Shown here one piece after another: positions 51,776 to 61,931 of a stretch of 64,000 bases of DNA; the stretch's first letter is position 1, and every line of letters starts with the position of its first letter. The notes beneath the pieces were generated by a model, which saw only the letters and a list, made by a program, of their open reading frames with translations, was not told the DNA's origin and did no database searches. The DNA is from an uncultured Lachnospiraceae bacterium (GTDB lineage: Bacteria > Bacillota > Clostridia > Lachnospirales > Lachnospiraceae). The position numbers and the translations under genes are program-made. The stretch spans positions 1-64,000 of the forward strand of contig CACYWQ010000005.1 in assembly GCA_902778165.1 (NCBI GenBank), in the 5' to 3' direction.

Positions 51776-52375
51776 ATGGCAGTTTTATCGTGGATAAAGG
51801 ATATCGGATTGGATACGGATACAGGGATCGGTTACACGGGAGGAGAAGACAAGTATATTTCCGCTCTTGGCCGATTCTACAAGAACTATGAGAAAAACAA
51901 GATCAAAGTGACGGAATTCTATGGGGCGAAGGATTACGAAAGTTACATGATCACAGTGCATGCCCTAAAGAGTAATGCGAAGATGATAGGTGCTATGGAA
52001 CTTAGCAGAGATTTCGAGATGCTCGAGAATGCGGCCAGGAATAATGAGATCGCTGTTATCGAAGAGTATACGACACCGGTGATGATGAAGTATGGCAAAC
52101 TCATCGAATTGCTGAGTCCGTTAGCGGAGATGGGAGAGACCAAAGCGGCTGATGAGATTTGTGCAGATGAAGCAAGGGAAGTAGCTGACAGGCTTTTGGC
52201 GGCACTGGATGATTTTGACGATGAAACATCCAAGACTTTGGCGGGCAAACTAACCGGATATCCGTTCAGGCCGATTCAGGCGGATAAGTTAAAGGAAGCG
52301 ATCGCTCAGATAGATGATTTTATGTACGATGAAGCGGCTGAACTCATAAAAGAGATATATCCGACCATAGAATAA
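51776..52375 (+). CDS. Stand-alone Hpt (histidine phosphotransfer) protein
   Basis: A 199-residue protein. The phospho-accepting histidine is H62 in TVHALKSNAKMIGA, the Hpt signature, within a four-helix bundle (residues 10-115). The C-terminal 85 residues are an extra helical part (DEICADEAREVADRLLAALDDF) of unknown role. It should carry phosphate between the receivers of the two hybrid kinases encoded next and the receiver protein encoded before. ATG 51776 follows ACGGAGAG; an in-frame start at 51740 lies inside the previous gene and is unlikely. Confidence 0.85.
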   Translation: MAVLSWIKDIGLDTDTGIGYTGGEDKYISALGRFYKNYEKNKIKVTEFYGAKDYESYMITVHALKSNAKMIGAMELSRDFEMLENAARNNEIAVIEEYTTPVMMKYGKLIELLSPLAEMGETKAADEICADEAREVADRLLAALDDFDDETSKTLAGKLTGYPFRPIQADKLKEAIAQIDDFMYDEAAELIKEIYPTIE

Positions 52376-52387
52376 GGTGGACAATTA

Positions 52388-54919
52388 TTGAAGAAAATAC
52401 GTATCATACTTTCGATCATTCTTTTGATCGTATTCGGTTATATATTCGCAGGGGAAATGTTTTTTCCTGCAAACACACCGATCAACGGTAATATCTGTGA
52501 TGTTCTTCCGGGAGATAACTGGTATCAGGTAATGCCTGACGGGACCAGAGTCCGGTTTGTCGTACCCGGCAGAACCGATTCAGATATAGTTCTCGAGACC
52601 ACTCTGCCCGAACAATTTAATAAGGACTACGCCGTTCTGTGCTTTCGCGGAATGGATATGGAGATTTATATAGATGATGAACTGAGAGAAGAGTACAAGA
52701 CCGAAGATTATCGTCTTCTTGGAGATCGCTCTTCAGAGTGCTATGTTATGGCTTCGATCTATTCCGAAGATGCCGGCAAGACACTGAAAGTACACTACGA
52801 GTACAATTCGGGAATGGTCTATGAAGTCTTTATTGGAACGCGAATAGGGATCCTTGCGCATCTGTTCAGACTCTACGGATTGGAACTCTTCGTGGGACTT
52901 GCTCTTCTTATGCTCAGTCTTATATGCTATATCGCTGCCGTGATATACAAATATATCCATAAGAAATATCTTGAGATGGAGCATCTGGCGATCGGAGTCA
53001 TCATAGGAGCAAGCTGGGTATTGTCCAATTCAATATTCAGACAGCTGTATACAAGAAACATATCGGTGATGTCAGATATACCTTTCCTTATGGTGATGGT
53101 AATGCCGTTGCCCTTCCTGGTATTTGTGGATTCGCTGCAGAACGGTCGATATAACAGCTTGCTTAAGATATCCGCAGGGATCGTGATTGCCAACTTTGTT
53201 ATATGTGCGTTCCTTTTTATATCCGGCAAGGTCCCTTTGGTGGACAGTTTCATGTATTCGGCTATCTGCGCTCTGATAGGTATCGTTGCCATGTTCACAA
53301 CTCTCTTTCTTGATCTTAAGCGGCATCAGATCAAGTCTTATAAGACCGTTGCATTGGGTTTCTGCGTGCTTGCAGTGGCAGCCGTGATACAGATCATAGC
53401 CTACGCTTTCGCTCACAACGGAGTCTTCTCGGGACTCTTTATGGCAATAGGGCTTTTCGGCTTTATGCTCTGTTCGATAATACATACCATCAAGCAATTG
53501 ATCGGGATAAGACTTGAGGCCAATGAGCTGATACATATCAATAAAGCTAAGGATGATTTCCTTGCCAATATGTCTCATGAGATCAGGACTCCTCTTAACG
53601 GAATACTTGGAATGGATGAAATGATAATCAGGGAGTCCAAAGAGAGCAAGATAAAGGACTATGCATTAGAAATAAAAAGTGCGGGCAATACACTTTTATC
53701 AATAATCAATGACATTCTTGACCTGTCCAAGATCGAGTCAGGAAACTTCGAGATAATACCTGTCGAATATGACGTAGCATCTGCGCTTAATGATGTGATG
53801 AATATGACCAGACACAGAGCGCAAAAGAAAGGGCTCGGATTCAATCTGACTGTTTCCGAGACGATACCTTCTGTCTTATACGGTGATGAGATCAGAATCA
53901 GACAGATACTTCTTAATATAATCAACAATGCCATTAAATACACACAGGATGGATATGTTGACATAGATGTGTCGCATGCACCCGATATGACGGGCAGCTA
54001 TACGGATCTGATCGTCAAAGTATCTGATACAGGAATAGGAATAAAGGAAGAAGATAAGGAAAAACTCTTCAGAAGCTTCCAGCGTCTTGAGGAGAGGAGA
54101 AATCGCAATATTGAGGGCACAGGACTGGGTCTGCATATCACTAATAAGCTTCTTGAGATGATGGAAGGAACTATAGAAGTCGAAAGTGAATACGGTAAAG
54201 GAAGTACCTTTGCGGTTACTATACCGCAGAAGATCGTCAGGGGGACACCGATAGGCGAGTTCAGTAAGGCCGTCAGAAATTATCTGAATAATGCAGAGAC
54301 AGATGTAGTAGGACTCTATGCACCTGAGGCGAGACTGCTTGTTGTAGATGATAACGAGATGAATCTTGATGTTATGGAAGGCCTGCTCAAAGAGACTAAG
54401 ATACGGACTGATTTTGTTGATTCGGGAGCTGCATGTATTGAAAAGGTTGAGAATAATAAGTATGACTGCATACTGTTAGATCAGATGATGCCGGGACTCA
54501 ACGGCGAAGATACGCTTAAGGTGATGAAGGAAAAAGACATATTGAATGATACCCCGGTCATAGCGCTTACGGCGGATGCGATAATCGGAGCCAGGGAAGG
54601 TTATATCGCAAAGGGTTTCACGGACTATATCTCTAAACCTGTTAAATATGAGATACTGGAGCTTGTTCTTAAGGAATATATTCCGAAGGAGAAGCAGCTG
54701 TCACCCAGCGGTTCCGACGAGTTGCCTATGCTTCTTATATGGGGAAATGATCCGGAAAAACTGAAAACTGAAAAAGAGAGGCTTGACGGTATATATAAAT
54801 GCATATGTGTTGTGGGAGAAAAAGCGAAAGATAAATACATGGAAAAGCATGTTCCGGCAGGTGTCATGCATATAGAGGATTCCGTAGAAATTTCTGACGA
54901 GAAAGAGGAGGAAAGATAA
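52388..54919 (+). CDS. Hybrid histidine kinase with 7TMR-type sensor
   Basis: An 843-residue kinase: an N-terminal helix (residues 5-20), an extracellular sandwich-like region to about 155, then seven membrane helices (160-365), the 7TMR-DISM layout. Next come HisKA (H397 in [11 protein letters not shown]), HATPase_c (GTGLGLHI), and receiver (D698 in LLDQMMPGLNG). After the receiver a short half-receiver-like tail follows (LPMLLIWGNDPEKLKTEKERL). It has no Hpt domain, matching the separate Hpt gene upstream. TTG start with AAGGTGG at seven bases. The last base overlaps the next ATG. Confidence 0.9.
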   Translation: MKKIRIILSIILLIVFGYIFAGEMFFPANTPINGNICDVLPGDNWYQVMPDGTRVRFVVPGRTDSDIVLETTLPEQFNKDYAVLCFRGMDMEIYIDDELREEYKTEDYRLLGDRSSECYVMASIYSEDAGKTLKVHYEYNSGMVYEVFIGTRIGILAHLFRLYGLELFVGLALLMLSLICYIAAVIYKYIHKKYLEMEHLAIGVIIGASWVLSNSIFRQLYTRNISVMSDIPFLMVMVMPLPFLVFVDSLQNGRYNSLLKISAGIVIANFVICAFLFISGKVPLVDSFMYSAICALIGIVAMFTTLFLDLKRHQIKSYKTVALGFCVLAVAAVIQIIAYAFAHNGVFSGLFMAIGLFGFMLCSIIHTIKQLIGIRLEANELIHINKAKDDFLANMSHEIRTPLNGILGMDEMIIRESKESKIKDYALEIKSAGNTLLSIINDILDLSKIESGNFEIIPVEYDVASALNDVMNMTRHRAQKKGLGFNLTVSETIPSVLYGDEIRIRQILLNIINNAIKYTQDGYVDIDVSHAPDMTGSYTDLIVKVSDTGIGIKEEDKEKLFRSFQRLEERRNRNIEGTGLGLHITNKLLEMMEGTIEVESEYGKGSTFAVTIPQKIVRGTPIGEFSKAVRNYLNNAETDVVGLYAPEARLLVVDDNEMNLDVMEGLLKETKIRTDFVDSGAACIEKVENNKYDCILLDQMMPGLNGEDTLKVMKEKDILNDTPVIALTADAIIGAREGYIAKGFTDYISKPVKYEILELVLKEYIPKEKQLSPSGSDELPMLLIWGNDPEKLKTEKERLDGIYKCICVVGEKAKDKYMEKHVPAGVMHIEDSVEISDEKEEER

Positions 54920-56214
54920 TGAAAAAATTGTTGAGTATCGTTTTTGTATTTGTAATGGTCTTCAGCCTTTCGGCCTGTGGAACAGCAAAGGATCAGACTG
55001 CCGTTTCAGAGACTATGGATGAACAGACTGCAAAAGAGCAGGAAAACGGTGCCGTTGCAGATGTCGGAGTGACGGATGCAGATGAGGGAGAGACTGGAGG
55101 TAACGAATTCCATATAGGTATCGTTACAGGATCTTATTCCCAGTCAGAGGATGACAGAAGGGGAGCGGAAGCATTCCAGAAAAAGTACGGCTCTGATGCT
55201 GTTACCCTTGCTATTTATCCGGACAATTTCACGGATGAACTTGATACTACGATCCAGATTATAGTCGGCCTTGCCGAAGACCCGGATATGAAGGCTATCA
55301 TTGTCAATCAGGCAGTTGATGGGACAACGGAAGCATTCAGACAGATACATGAGTTGAGACCTGACATCATATGTATCGCAGGAGAGGCTTATGAAGATTT
55401 TTCTGATATAGGACAAACCGCGAATCTGGTAGTCAATTATGATTTTATCAGCCGTGGCTATCTGATGATACATACTGCACACGAGCTTGGCTGTGATACG
55501 TTTGTTCATATTTCGTTTCCGAGACATCTTTCGTATGAGTCGGTTTCAAGGCAGGTAGCAATCATGAAAGCTGCCTGTGAGGAATTCGGAATGACTTTTG
55601 TTATGGAAGAGGCTCCTGATCCGACGACTGAGGTCGGAGTTCCGGGCGCACAGAGTTACATATTGGAGCATGCTCCGCAATGGGTAGCCAAATACGGACA
55701 GAATTCCGCATATTTTTGTACCAATGACGCGCACACGGAACCGCTTATCAAAAGCCTTATGGAATGCGGAGGATATTTTATCGAAGCAGATCTCCCTTCT
55801 CCCCTTATGGGATATCCCGGAGCTTTGGATATGGATATTACCGGGGCATCAGGTGATTTTAAGGAGATAACGGCAGAGGTTGAAAAGGCGGTTGTGGCTA
55901 ATGGTGGCGCAGGGCGCTTCGGAACATGGACATATTCATACGGCTTTACTGTCTCCGCGGGGCTTGCCGAGCATGCAAGGAATGTTATCCTGGGAGAGAG
56001 TGAACTGGACAATGTTCAGGATCTGGCCAAGGCGTACAGTGTATTCTCTCCCGGCGTGGACTGGAACGGTTCAGGTTATACAGATTCCGCTACCGGAGTA
56101 AGATCGGATAATATATTCCTTATCTATCAGGATACATATATCTTCGGAGACCCAGGACGTTACATGGGAATAACCGATATCGAAGTACCGGAGGAATACT
56201 ATACGATTGAGTAA
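54919..56214 (+). CDS. DUF3798 periplasmic-binding-type lipoprotein
   Basis: A 431-residue lipoprotein: signal peptide with lipobox (VFSLSAC-G at Cys20), an acidic Thr/Glu linker to about residue 60, then a type I periplasmic-binding fold (HIGIVTGSYSQSEDDRRGAE, IQIIVGLAEDPDMKAIIVNQ, NLVVNYDFISRGYLMIHTA, DTFVHISFPRHL). It matches DUF3798, a family of binding proteins without known ligand. Genes for such proteins near kinases suggest a ligand-presenting sensor partner, comparable to LuxP with LuxQ, but this is inference. It sits exactly between the two kinases. Confidence 0.83.
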   Translation: MKKLLSIVFVFVMVFSLSACGTAKDQTAVSETMDEQTAKEQENGAVADVGVTDADEGETGGNEFHIGIVTGSYSQSEDDRRGAEAFQKKYGSDAVTLAIYPDNFTDELDTTIQIIVGLAEDPDMKAIIVNQAVDGTTEAFRQIHELRPDIICIAGEAYEDFSDIGQTANLVVNYDFISRGYLMIHTAHELGCDTFVHISFPRHLSYESVSRQVAIMKAACEEFGMTFVMEEAPDPTTEVGVPGAQSYILEHAPQWVAKYGQNSAYFCTNDAHTEPLIKSLMECGGYFIEADLPSPLMGYPGALDMDITGASGDFKEITAEVEKAVVANGGAGRFGTWTYSYGFTVSAGLAEHARNVILGESELDNVQDLAKAYSVFSPGVDWNGSGYTDSATGVRSDNIFLIYQDTYIFGDPGRYMGITDIEVPEEYYTIE

Positions 56215-56270
56215 TGATCGTTTGCCGGGTGTGTGAAACATGTCGTAAGCAGGCATGAAAGGAAAGCATA

Positions 56271-58649
56271 ATGACAGAAACGGATAAGGTGATCGGAAAT
56301 AAGAAAAAACGCAAAAAAAGCGGAATGCTCATACCAATCATACTGTTGTTTATATTCATGACAGTAATGATCGTATATGTCTCATCGTTGATGTACAGGG
56401 TTGCGGTATCCAATTCCAATGCAGTAATGGAGGACAGGATACTTACCGTATCTGCCATGATCAACAACCATTTAAATACGGCCGAGAATGTGCTGCATGT
56501 CGCCGGAGACTCGGTACATCATATGTTGATAAGCGGAACAACATCTGCAAGGATTCATGAATTTCTTGTTGATGAAACAGTCAACGTGATGGAGCAGTTT
56601 GACGAGAATTATACGGGCATATATGGTTTTATAATGGGCAAATACACGGACGGACTTAACTGGGAACCGCCGGAAGATTATAATCCCAAGACAAGAGACT
56701 GGTTCATAGTAGCGAAGGAAGCGGGAGGGGAGGTTGTTTTCTCGAATCCTTATATAGATGCGCAGACAGGAAATCTGATCATATCCGCCTGCAGGCTTCT
56801 TCCGGACAAACAGAGTGTAATAGCACTTGATGTTCAGCTTCAGGGAATACAGGATATGATGAAAGAACTGACTGTGTCCGGTAAGGGTAATGGCTTTGTC
56901 ATTGATGAAAATGGTCTTATCATAGCTCACAGGAATGAAGAAAAAAAGGGGACGGATATACGTGAGATCGAAGGCGGAGAGGCATTCTTAAGTGCTATAA
57001 GAGAAGCAGGCTCCGGAAGCTTTTCTTATACCTGGGAAGGAGAGAAGAGCACAGTCTATGTGAACAGGATAGTTAATGACTGGGATGTCGTTATGGTGGT
57101 AAGTGACCGCTCGCTGTATGCAGAGGTGATGAGTCAGCGTATAGTCATAATCGTCATATGTATCCTCATTTTTGCCATGATCTCTGCGATATACTATGTG
57201 GGTTACAAGAATGAGCATGGCTATTCGAAACGTATGGAAGAGATGAGGCTTGAGGAACAGAAGGCCTCATATGAGAGGAGAGTGCTGGAACTGGAGAAGG
57301 ATGCAGCCAATGCATCCAACAAGGCCAAAAGTGATTTCCTTGCCAATATGTCTCATGAGATAAGGACACCCATGAATGCCATAATAGGTATGGATGAGAT
57401 GATCCTAAGGGAACATGTCAGCGACAAAGTCAGAAAATACGCTCTCGACATACAGAGTGCCGGCAAGACACTCCTGTCGCTTATAAATGATATCTTGGAC
57501 CTGTCCAAGATCGAATCGGGTAAGATGGAACTCATCCCTGTAGAGTATGGTTTTGCTTCAGTAATGAATGACGTGGTCAATATGACAATGAAGAAGGCGC
57601 AGGATAAGGGGCTTAGATTTGACCTTAAAGTTTCCAAGGATATACCTTCGGTCCTTTTAGGAGATGAGATAAGAGTCCGTCAGGTTATGCTTAATCTTGT
57701 TAATAACGCGATCAAATATACACATGAAGGCAGCGTGAGCGTGGATGTATATTATGAAAAGAATACACAGATGCTGCAGATAGTTGTTGCCGATACGGGT
57801 ATCGGTATTAAAAATGAAGATCTGGGCAAGCTCTTCGGTTCGTTCCAGCGTCTGGAAGAAGATAAGAACAGGAATATCGAAGGAACGGGATTAGGACTTA
57901 ATATAACGATGCGCTTAGTCAAGATGATGGACGGAAGCATAGGTGTATCGAGTGAATACGGCAAAGGAACCACATTTACCGCGAAGATGAAGCAGGCTGT
58001 TGTCGATTCCACACCGGTCGGAGATCTTGCGGATAATCTGTCAAGGCTGCAGGAGAATAAAGAGGAATACAGGCCTTCGCTCATTGCGCCTAAGGCTAGA
58101 GTTTTGATAGTCGATGATAATGAAATGAATCTTGAGGTCATAGGGGCGCTGCTTACGGATACGAAGATCAGGGTAACAACAGCAGAATCCGGCAAAGAAT
58201 GCCTTGAAATGCTAAAGGGAGGGAACAACTTCGATCTCATATTCCTCGATCAGATGATGCCCGGTATGTCGGGAGTACAGACTCTGGAGGTGATCAAAGA
58301 AGAAAAACTTGCAGAAGGAGTCCCGATAATAGCACTGACAGCTGATGCTATAGTGGGTGCACGTGACAGTTATATAAGTGAAGGGTTTACGGATTACTTA
58401 AGCAAACCGGTCATCTACAAAGATCTCGAAGAGCTGTTGATGAGATATCTAAACCGTTCTTTGATAGAGGCAAACGAACCCAAAGAGGAGTCGAATGAGC
58501 CTGAGGATATGCCGGTCGTCATAGCGGTCTCGGATTCTTCTGAGAAGCTAAAACAACTCAAAGCTCTGTTAGGAGACGGTTACAAGGGTGTATTCGTCAA
58601 GGATATGGACAGCGCCGCCAGATATGTTGAGAAGAACAGGAATCAATAG
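56271..58649 (+). CDS. Hybrid histidine kinase with Cache-type sensor
   Basis: A 792-residue kinase: membrane helix at about 20-42 ([20 protein letters not shown]), an extracellular Cache-type region to about 283 (dCache-like signature with [17 protein letters not shown] and [14 protein letters not shown]), a second helix ([20 protein letters not shown]), coiled coil, HisKA (H362 in [11 protein letters not shown]), HATPase_c (GTGLGLNI) and receiver (D660 in [11 protein letters not shown]). A half-receiver-like tail ends it ([21 protein letters not shown]). The catalytic half is close to that of the kinase upstream, so the two are paralogues with different sensors. No Hpt is fused. Confidence 0.9.
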   Translation: MTETDKVIGNKKKRKKSGMLIPIILLFIFMTVMIVYVSSLMYRVAVSNSNAVMEDRILTVSAMINNHLNTAENVLHVAGDSVHHMLISGTTSARIHEFLVDETVNVMEQFDENYTGIYGFIMGKYTDGLNWEPPEDYNPKTRDWFIVAKEAGGEVVFSNPYIDAQTGNLIISACRLLPDKQSVIALDVQLQGIQDMMKELTVSGKGNGFVIDENGLIIAHRNEEKKGTDIREIEGGEAFLSAIREAGSGSFSYTWEGEKSTVYVNRIVNDWDVVMVVSDRSLYAEVMSQRIVIIVICILIFAMISAIYYVGYKNEHGYSKRMEEMRLEEQKASYERRVLELEKDAANASNKAKSDFLANMSHEIRTPMNAIIGMDEMILREHVSDKVRKYALDIQSAGKTLLSLINDILDLSKIESGKMELIPVEYGFASVMNDVVNMTMKKAQDKGLRFDLKVSKDIPSVLLGDEIRVRQVMLNLVNNAIKYTHEGSVSVDVYYEKNTQMLQIVVADTGIGIKNEDLGKLFGSFQRLEEDKNRNIEGTGLGLNITMRLVKMMDGSIGVSSEYGKGTTFTAKMKQAVVDSTPVGDLADNLSRLQENKEEYRPSLIAPKARVLIVDDNEMNLEVIGALLTDTKIRVTTAESGKECLEMLKGGNNFDLIFLDQMMPGMSGVQTLEVIKEEKLAEGVPIIALTADAIVGARDSYISEGFTDYLSKPVIYKDLEELLMRYLNRSLIEANEPKEESNEPEDMPVVIAVSDSSEKLKQLKALLGDGYKGVFVKDMDSAARYVEKNRNQ

Positions 58650-58659
58650 AGTGGATCAA

Positions 58660-58704
58660 GGACCATCTGTCAGAGGACAACATCGGACGGGTGGTTCTTT
58701 TTTT
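58660..58704 (+). terminator. Terminator of the phosphorelay operon
   Basis: A 12-base stem GGACCATCTGTC/GACGGGTGGTTC (several G-U pairs) is followed by seven T. It closes the five-gene relay, whose genes from 50944 onward have gaps of at most 57 bases. Confidence 0.82.
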
Positions 58705-58735
58705 GTCGAAAAACAAGCGAAAAAGTGGTATCATA

Positions 58736-58744
58736 ACAATGCTT
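58736..58744 (+). promoter_or_regulatory. Promoter of the intact DUF4317 gene
   Basis: TGG followed by TATCAT (58739-58744) forms an extended -10 without a clear -35, 25 bases before the start codon. Its layout matches the TGA-TATACT element before the DUF4317 microfossil at 40639. Confidence 0.5.
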
Positions 58745-58768
58745 GATCTTAATGAAAGGAAACAACTG

Positions 58769-60007
58769 ATGAATAAGAAAGACGTACTTGAATTAAAGAA
58801 GAGATATAAGAAAGAATCCTGCACCATAAGACGTATGGCGGGATGCTATGTGGATGCCAATCATAATAAGGTGCTTAAACTTAATGAGAACTTCCTTAAT
58901 CTTAAGGAGGACGAATTCTTCAAGTTCATGGAGATCGCCAAGAAAACTCTGACGGGAACGATCGGGAATAATATTCTTGAACTTGACTTTCCCACGGAAG
59001 AAGAACAGCCCGGCGGTAAGCAGCAGTTTCTTTACGGACTCAGGGCATCTGCGCTCGATAATGAAGATCTTCTTGACAGACTCTATGACCTTATCATAGA
59101 CGGATACAATTATGTCGGTAATTACCTGATCCTCGTATTCCATGATGTATACGATATCCCGGATAAGACATCGGATAACTTAAAGACCGGTGAATCGGAT
59201 GAAGTATATGAGTATCTTCTTGTATCCGTGTGTCCTGTGGCACTCTCCAAGCCGGGTCTCGGATATAAGCCTGAAGAGAACAAGATCGGTGCGAGGATAA
59301 GAGACTGGGTCGTCGGTGTACCGGATCTCGGATTCTTATTCCCTGCATTCGATGACAGAAGTGCGGACATTCATAAGGTTGATTATTTTGTACGTGATGC
59401 CAAGGATTCGCATGCGGAATTTATAGAGGATGTACTGGGATGCGGTCCCAAGCGCACAGCTTTTGAGCAGCGCAAGGTATTCACTGCAATAGTTAAGAGA
59501 GCCTATGGTACAGATGAAGAACAGAGTAAGGAAGCTCTTATCGGAATACAGGAGAGCTTAAATAACAGGATAGAGGAAAAAGAAGCCACGGGCGGTGTCG
59601 GAATAAGCGTAACTTTAGATGCGACTACGATAGATGAAGTTCTGGATGAGAACGGTATAGAGGGAGAACCTGCGCGTATCATCAAGGAAGTCGTGTTGGA
59701 GGAATTTGCGGATGAGCTTCCTGAAGCAGCCAATCTCATAGATAATAAGGAACTTGAGAAGAATGCCAAAGAGCGCGAAAAGAAGGAACTTGTCAAGGAA
59801 GTGGCATCTCTTAAGACCGAGATCAAGCGTATGGAAGCAGAGAATATATCGGGAGATGACGTGAAGACCTATGATGTCGTAGTACGTGTTAAGCCTGAGA
59901 AGGCGCTTAAGATACGATCTCAGGTCATCGGAGACCAGAAGTGTCTCGTGATCCCGATGGATGATAATGAGAATGTCAATGTCAACGGTGTGAACACTAA
60001 GATATAA
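58769..60007 (+). CDS. DUF4317 family protein
   Basis: A 412-residue cytosolic protein of the DUF4317 family, restricted largely to Clostridia. Typical parts are MNKKDVLELKKRY at the start, RMAGCYVDANHNKV, FVRDAKD, the KRTAFEQRKVF-like block and a charged coiled coil (ELEKNAKEREKKELVKEVA), with the conserved short end NVNGVNTKI. The function is unknown. AAAGGA lies eight bases before ATG 58769; an upstream in-frame start at 58691 is too far out. uvrC follows nine bases later. Its two ends recur in the microfossil at 40685. Confidence 0.88.
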   Translation: MNKKDVLELKKRYKKESCTIRRMAGCYVDANHNKVLKLNENFLNLKEDEFFKFMEIAKKTLTGTIGNNILELDFPTEEEQPGGKQQFLYGLRASALDNEDLLDRLYDLIIDGYNYVGNYLILVFHDVYDIPDKTSDNLKTGESDEVYEYLLVSVCPVALSKPGLGYKPEENKIGARIRDWVVGVPDLGFLFPAFDDRSADIHKVDYFVRDAKDSHAEFIEDVLGCGPKRTAFEQRKVFTAIVKRAYGTDEEQSKEALIGIQESLNNRIEEKEATGGVGISVTLDATTIDEVLDENGIEGEPARIIKEVVLEEFADELPEAANLIDNKELEKNAKEREKKELVKEVASLKTEIKRMEAENISGDDVKTYDVVVRVKPEKALKIRSQVIGDQKCLVIPMDDNENVNVNGVNTKI

Positions 60008-60015
60008 TACAGTAG

Positions 60016-61893
60016 ATGGCAGGATTCGATATAAAGGAAGAACTGAATAAGCTGCCCAAGTCACCGGGAGTGTATATCATGCATGATAAGAATGATGACG
60101 TGATATATGTAGGTAAGGCCGTTAATCTGCACAACAGAGTACGGTCTTATTTTCGTGAAAATGTGGGAAGAGGTCCGTGGATAGACAGGATGGTAAGGCT
60201 GATAGCTTATTTTGAGTATATCGTCACGGACTCGGAACTCGAGGCTCTGGTACTTGAGAATAATCTCATCAAGGAACATCGTCCCAAGTATAACACGATG
60301 CTGGTGGATGACAAGACATATCCGTATATCAAGGTAACGGCCGAAGATTATCCCCGCATCATGTTCTCAAGAGAGATGAAGAAGGATAAGTCCAGATACT
60401 TCGGCCCTTATACATCAGCGGGATCAGTCAAGGACACGATAGAACTCATTAACAAGTTGTATAAGTTGCGTACCTGCAACGCCAAAGTGACATACGGCAA
60501 AAAAGTGACGGACAGACCTTGCCTGAATTACCATATGGGCAGATGTATGGCACCGTGCCAGGGAGAGGTGACCAAGGAAGAGTACAATGCAAGGGTTGAG
60601 CAGGCGCTTGAATTCCTTAACGGTAATTATGCACCGATAATCACATCGCTTGAAAGTGACATGACACAGGCATCAGAGGCGATGGATTATGAGAGAGCCG
60701 CGGCAATAAGAGATCTGCTTGAAAGCGTGAAGCAGGTTGCTCAGAAACAGAAGATTGAGCATACAGACGGAGAAGACAGGGATATAGTAGGTCTTGCTCA
60801 TAAGGCATCTGATGCGGTCGTTCAGGTATTCTTTATCCGAGGCGGGCGAATGATCGGAAGGGAGCATTTTTTCCTTAAGACTGATGACGACAGTACGGGT
60901 GAGGAAATAATAGGCAGTTTTATAAAACAGTACTATACAGGCACGCCTTACATACCCAAGGAACTGTACCTTCCGTGCGAACTGTCGGATTCAGAGCTTA
61001 TAGAGGACTGGCTGACATCAAAAAGAGGTAATAAGGTACATATCATAGTTCCTAAGATAGGACAGAAGGCAAGACTTATAAAGCTTGCCGAGTCTAATGC
61101 CGGTCTGATCTTGGATAAGGATAAGGAAAGGATTAAGAGAGAAGAAGGACGCACCATAGGTGCGGTCAAAGAAATAGAAGAGATTCTCGGTATCAAGGGA
61201 CTTAGCAGAATGGAAGCCTTTGATATATCCAATACTTCAGGATTTGAGAATGTCGGATCCATGGTTGTATTCGAAGAGGGAAGACCTAAGAAGAGTGATT
61301 ACCGTAAGTTTAAGATCAAGACAGTTGCCGGACCGGATGATTATGCTTGCATGAAGGAAGTCCTTACAAGGCGATTCACTCACGGAATGGAAGAGAGAAA
61401 AGAACTTGAGAACAAAGGTGAGGATACAGAGTACGGAAGCTTTACCAAGTTCCCGGATCTTCTGCTGATGGACGGAGGTAAAGGTCAGGTGGGAATAGCG
61501 CTTGAAGTGCTTGATGAGCTTAAGCTTAATATTCCCGTCTGCGGTATGGTCAAGGATGACAATCACCGCACAAGAGGTCTGTATTACAATAATGTTGAAC
61601 TTCCTATAGATCGAACGGGAGAGGGATTTAAATTAATAACAAGAATACAGGATGAGGCTCACAGATTTGCCATAACATACCACAGAAGCTTAAGAAGCAA
61701 AGATCAGGTACACTCTGTACTTGATGAGATACCGGGTATAGGACCGGCCGGTCGTAAGAGTCTTATGATGGCATTTGACAGTATTGAGGATATACGAAAC
61801 GCGGAGGTCGAGTCCCTTAAGGCGGTTAAGGGAATCAACGCCAGACAGGCACAGTCAGTATATTCATTTTTCCATGGGGATGTGATAGAATAG
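60016..61893 (+). CDS. uvrC: Excinuclease ABC subunit C
   Basis: A 625-residue nucleotide-excision repair nuclease that cuts on both sides of a lesion with UvrA and UvrB. Its GIY-YIG domain opens the protein (SPGVYIMHDKNDDVIYVGKA), then a UvrB-binding UVR helix pair (AMDYERAAAIRDLLES), the RNase H-like endonuclease domain (EAFDISNTSG, LLLMDGGKGQVG, and HRFAITYHRSLR), and a C-terminal helix-hairpin-helix pair (IPGIGPAGRKSL, VKGINARQAQSV). Full length. The ATG is weakly preceded by a site and lies nine bases after DUF4317. It leads the uvrC-hprK-glcK-murB series. Confidence 0.95.
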   Translation: MAGFDIKEELNKLPKSPGVYIMHDKNDDVIYVGKAVNLHNRVRSYFRENVGRGPWIDRMVRLIAYFEYIVTDSELEALVLENNLIKEHRPKYNTMLVDDKTYPYIKVTAEDYPRIMFSREMKKDKSRYFGPYTSAGSVKDTIELINKLYKLRTCNAKVTYGKKVTDRPCLNYHMGRCMAPCQGEVTKEEYNARVEQALEFLNGNYAPIITSLESDMTQASEAMDYERAAAIRDLLESVKQVAQKQKIEHTDGEDRDIVGLAHKASDAVVQVFFIRGGRMIGREHFFLKTDDDSTGEEIIGSFIKQYYTGTPYIPKELYLPCELSDSELIEDWLTSKRGNKVHIIVPKIGQKARLIKLAESNAGLILDKDKERIKREEGRTIGAVKEIEEILGIKGLSRMEAFDISNTSGFENVGSMVVFEEGRPKKSDYRKFKIKTVAGPDDYACMKEVLTRRFTHGMEERKELENKGEDTEYGSFTKFPDLLLMDGGKGQVGIALEVLDELKLNIPVCGMVKDDNHRTRGLYYNNVELPIDRTGEGFKLITRIQDEAHRFAITYHRSLRSKDQVHSVLDEIPGIGPAGRKSLMMAFDSIEDIRNAEVESLKAVKGINARQAQSVYSFFHGDVIE

Positions 61894-61931
61894 TGGGCAG
61901 AAGGGCTGTTGCCCGGAATGGAGACTACATT

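Noticed and set aside
52388-58649. Frameshift or assembly duplication between the two hybrid kinases
   Set aside because: Their sensor halves are unrelated and the DNA of the similar halves differs at many codon positions, so they are true paralogues.
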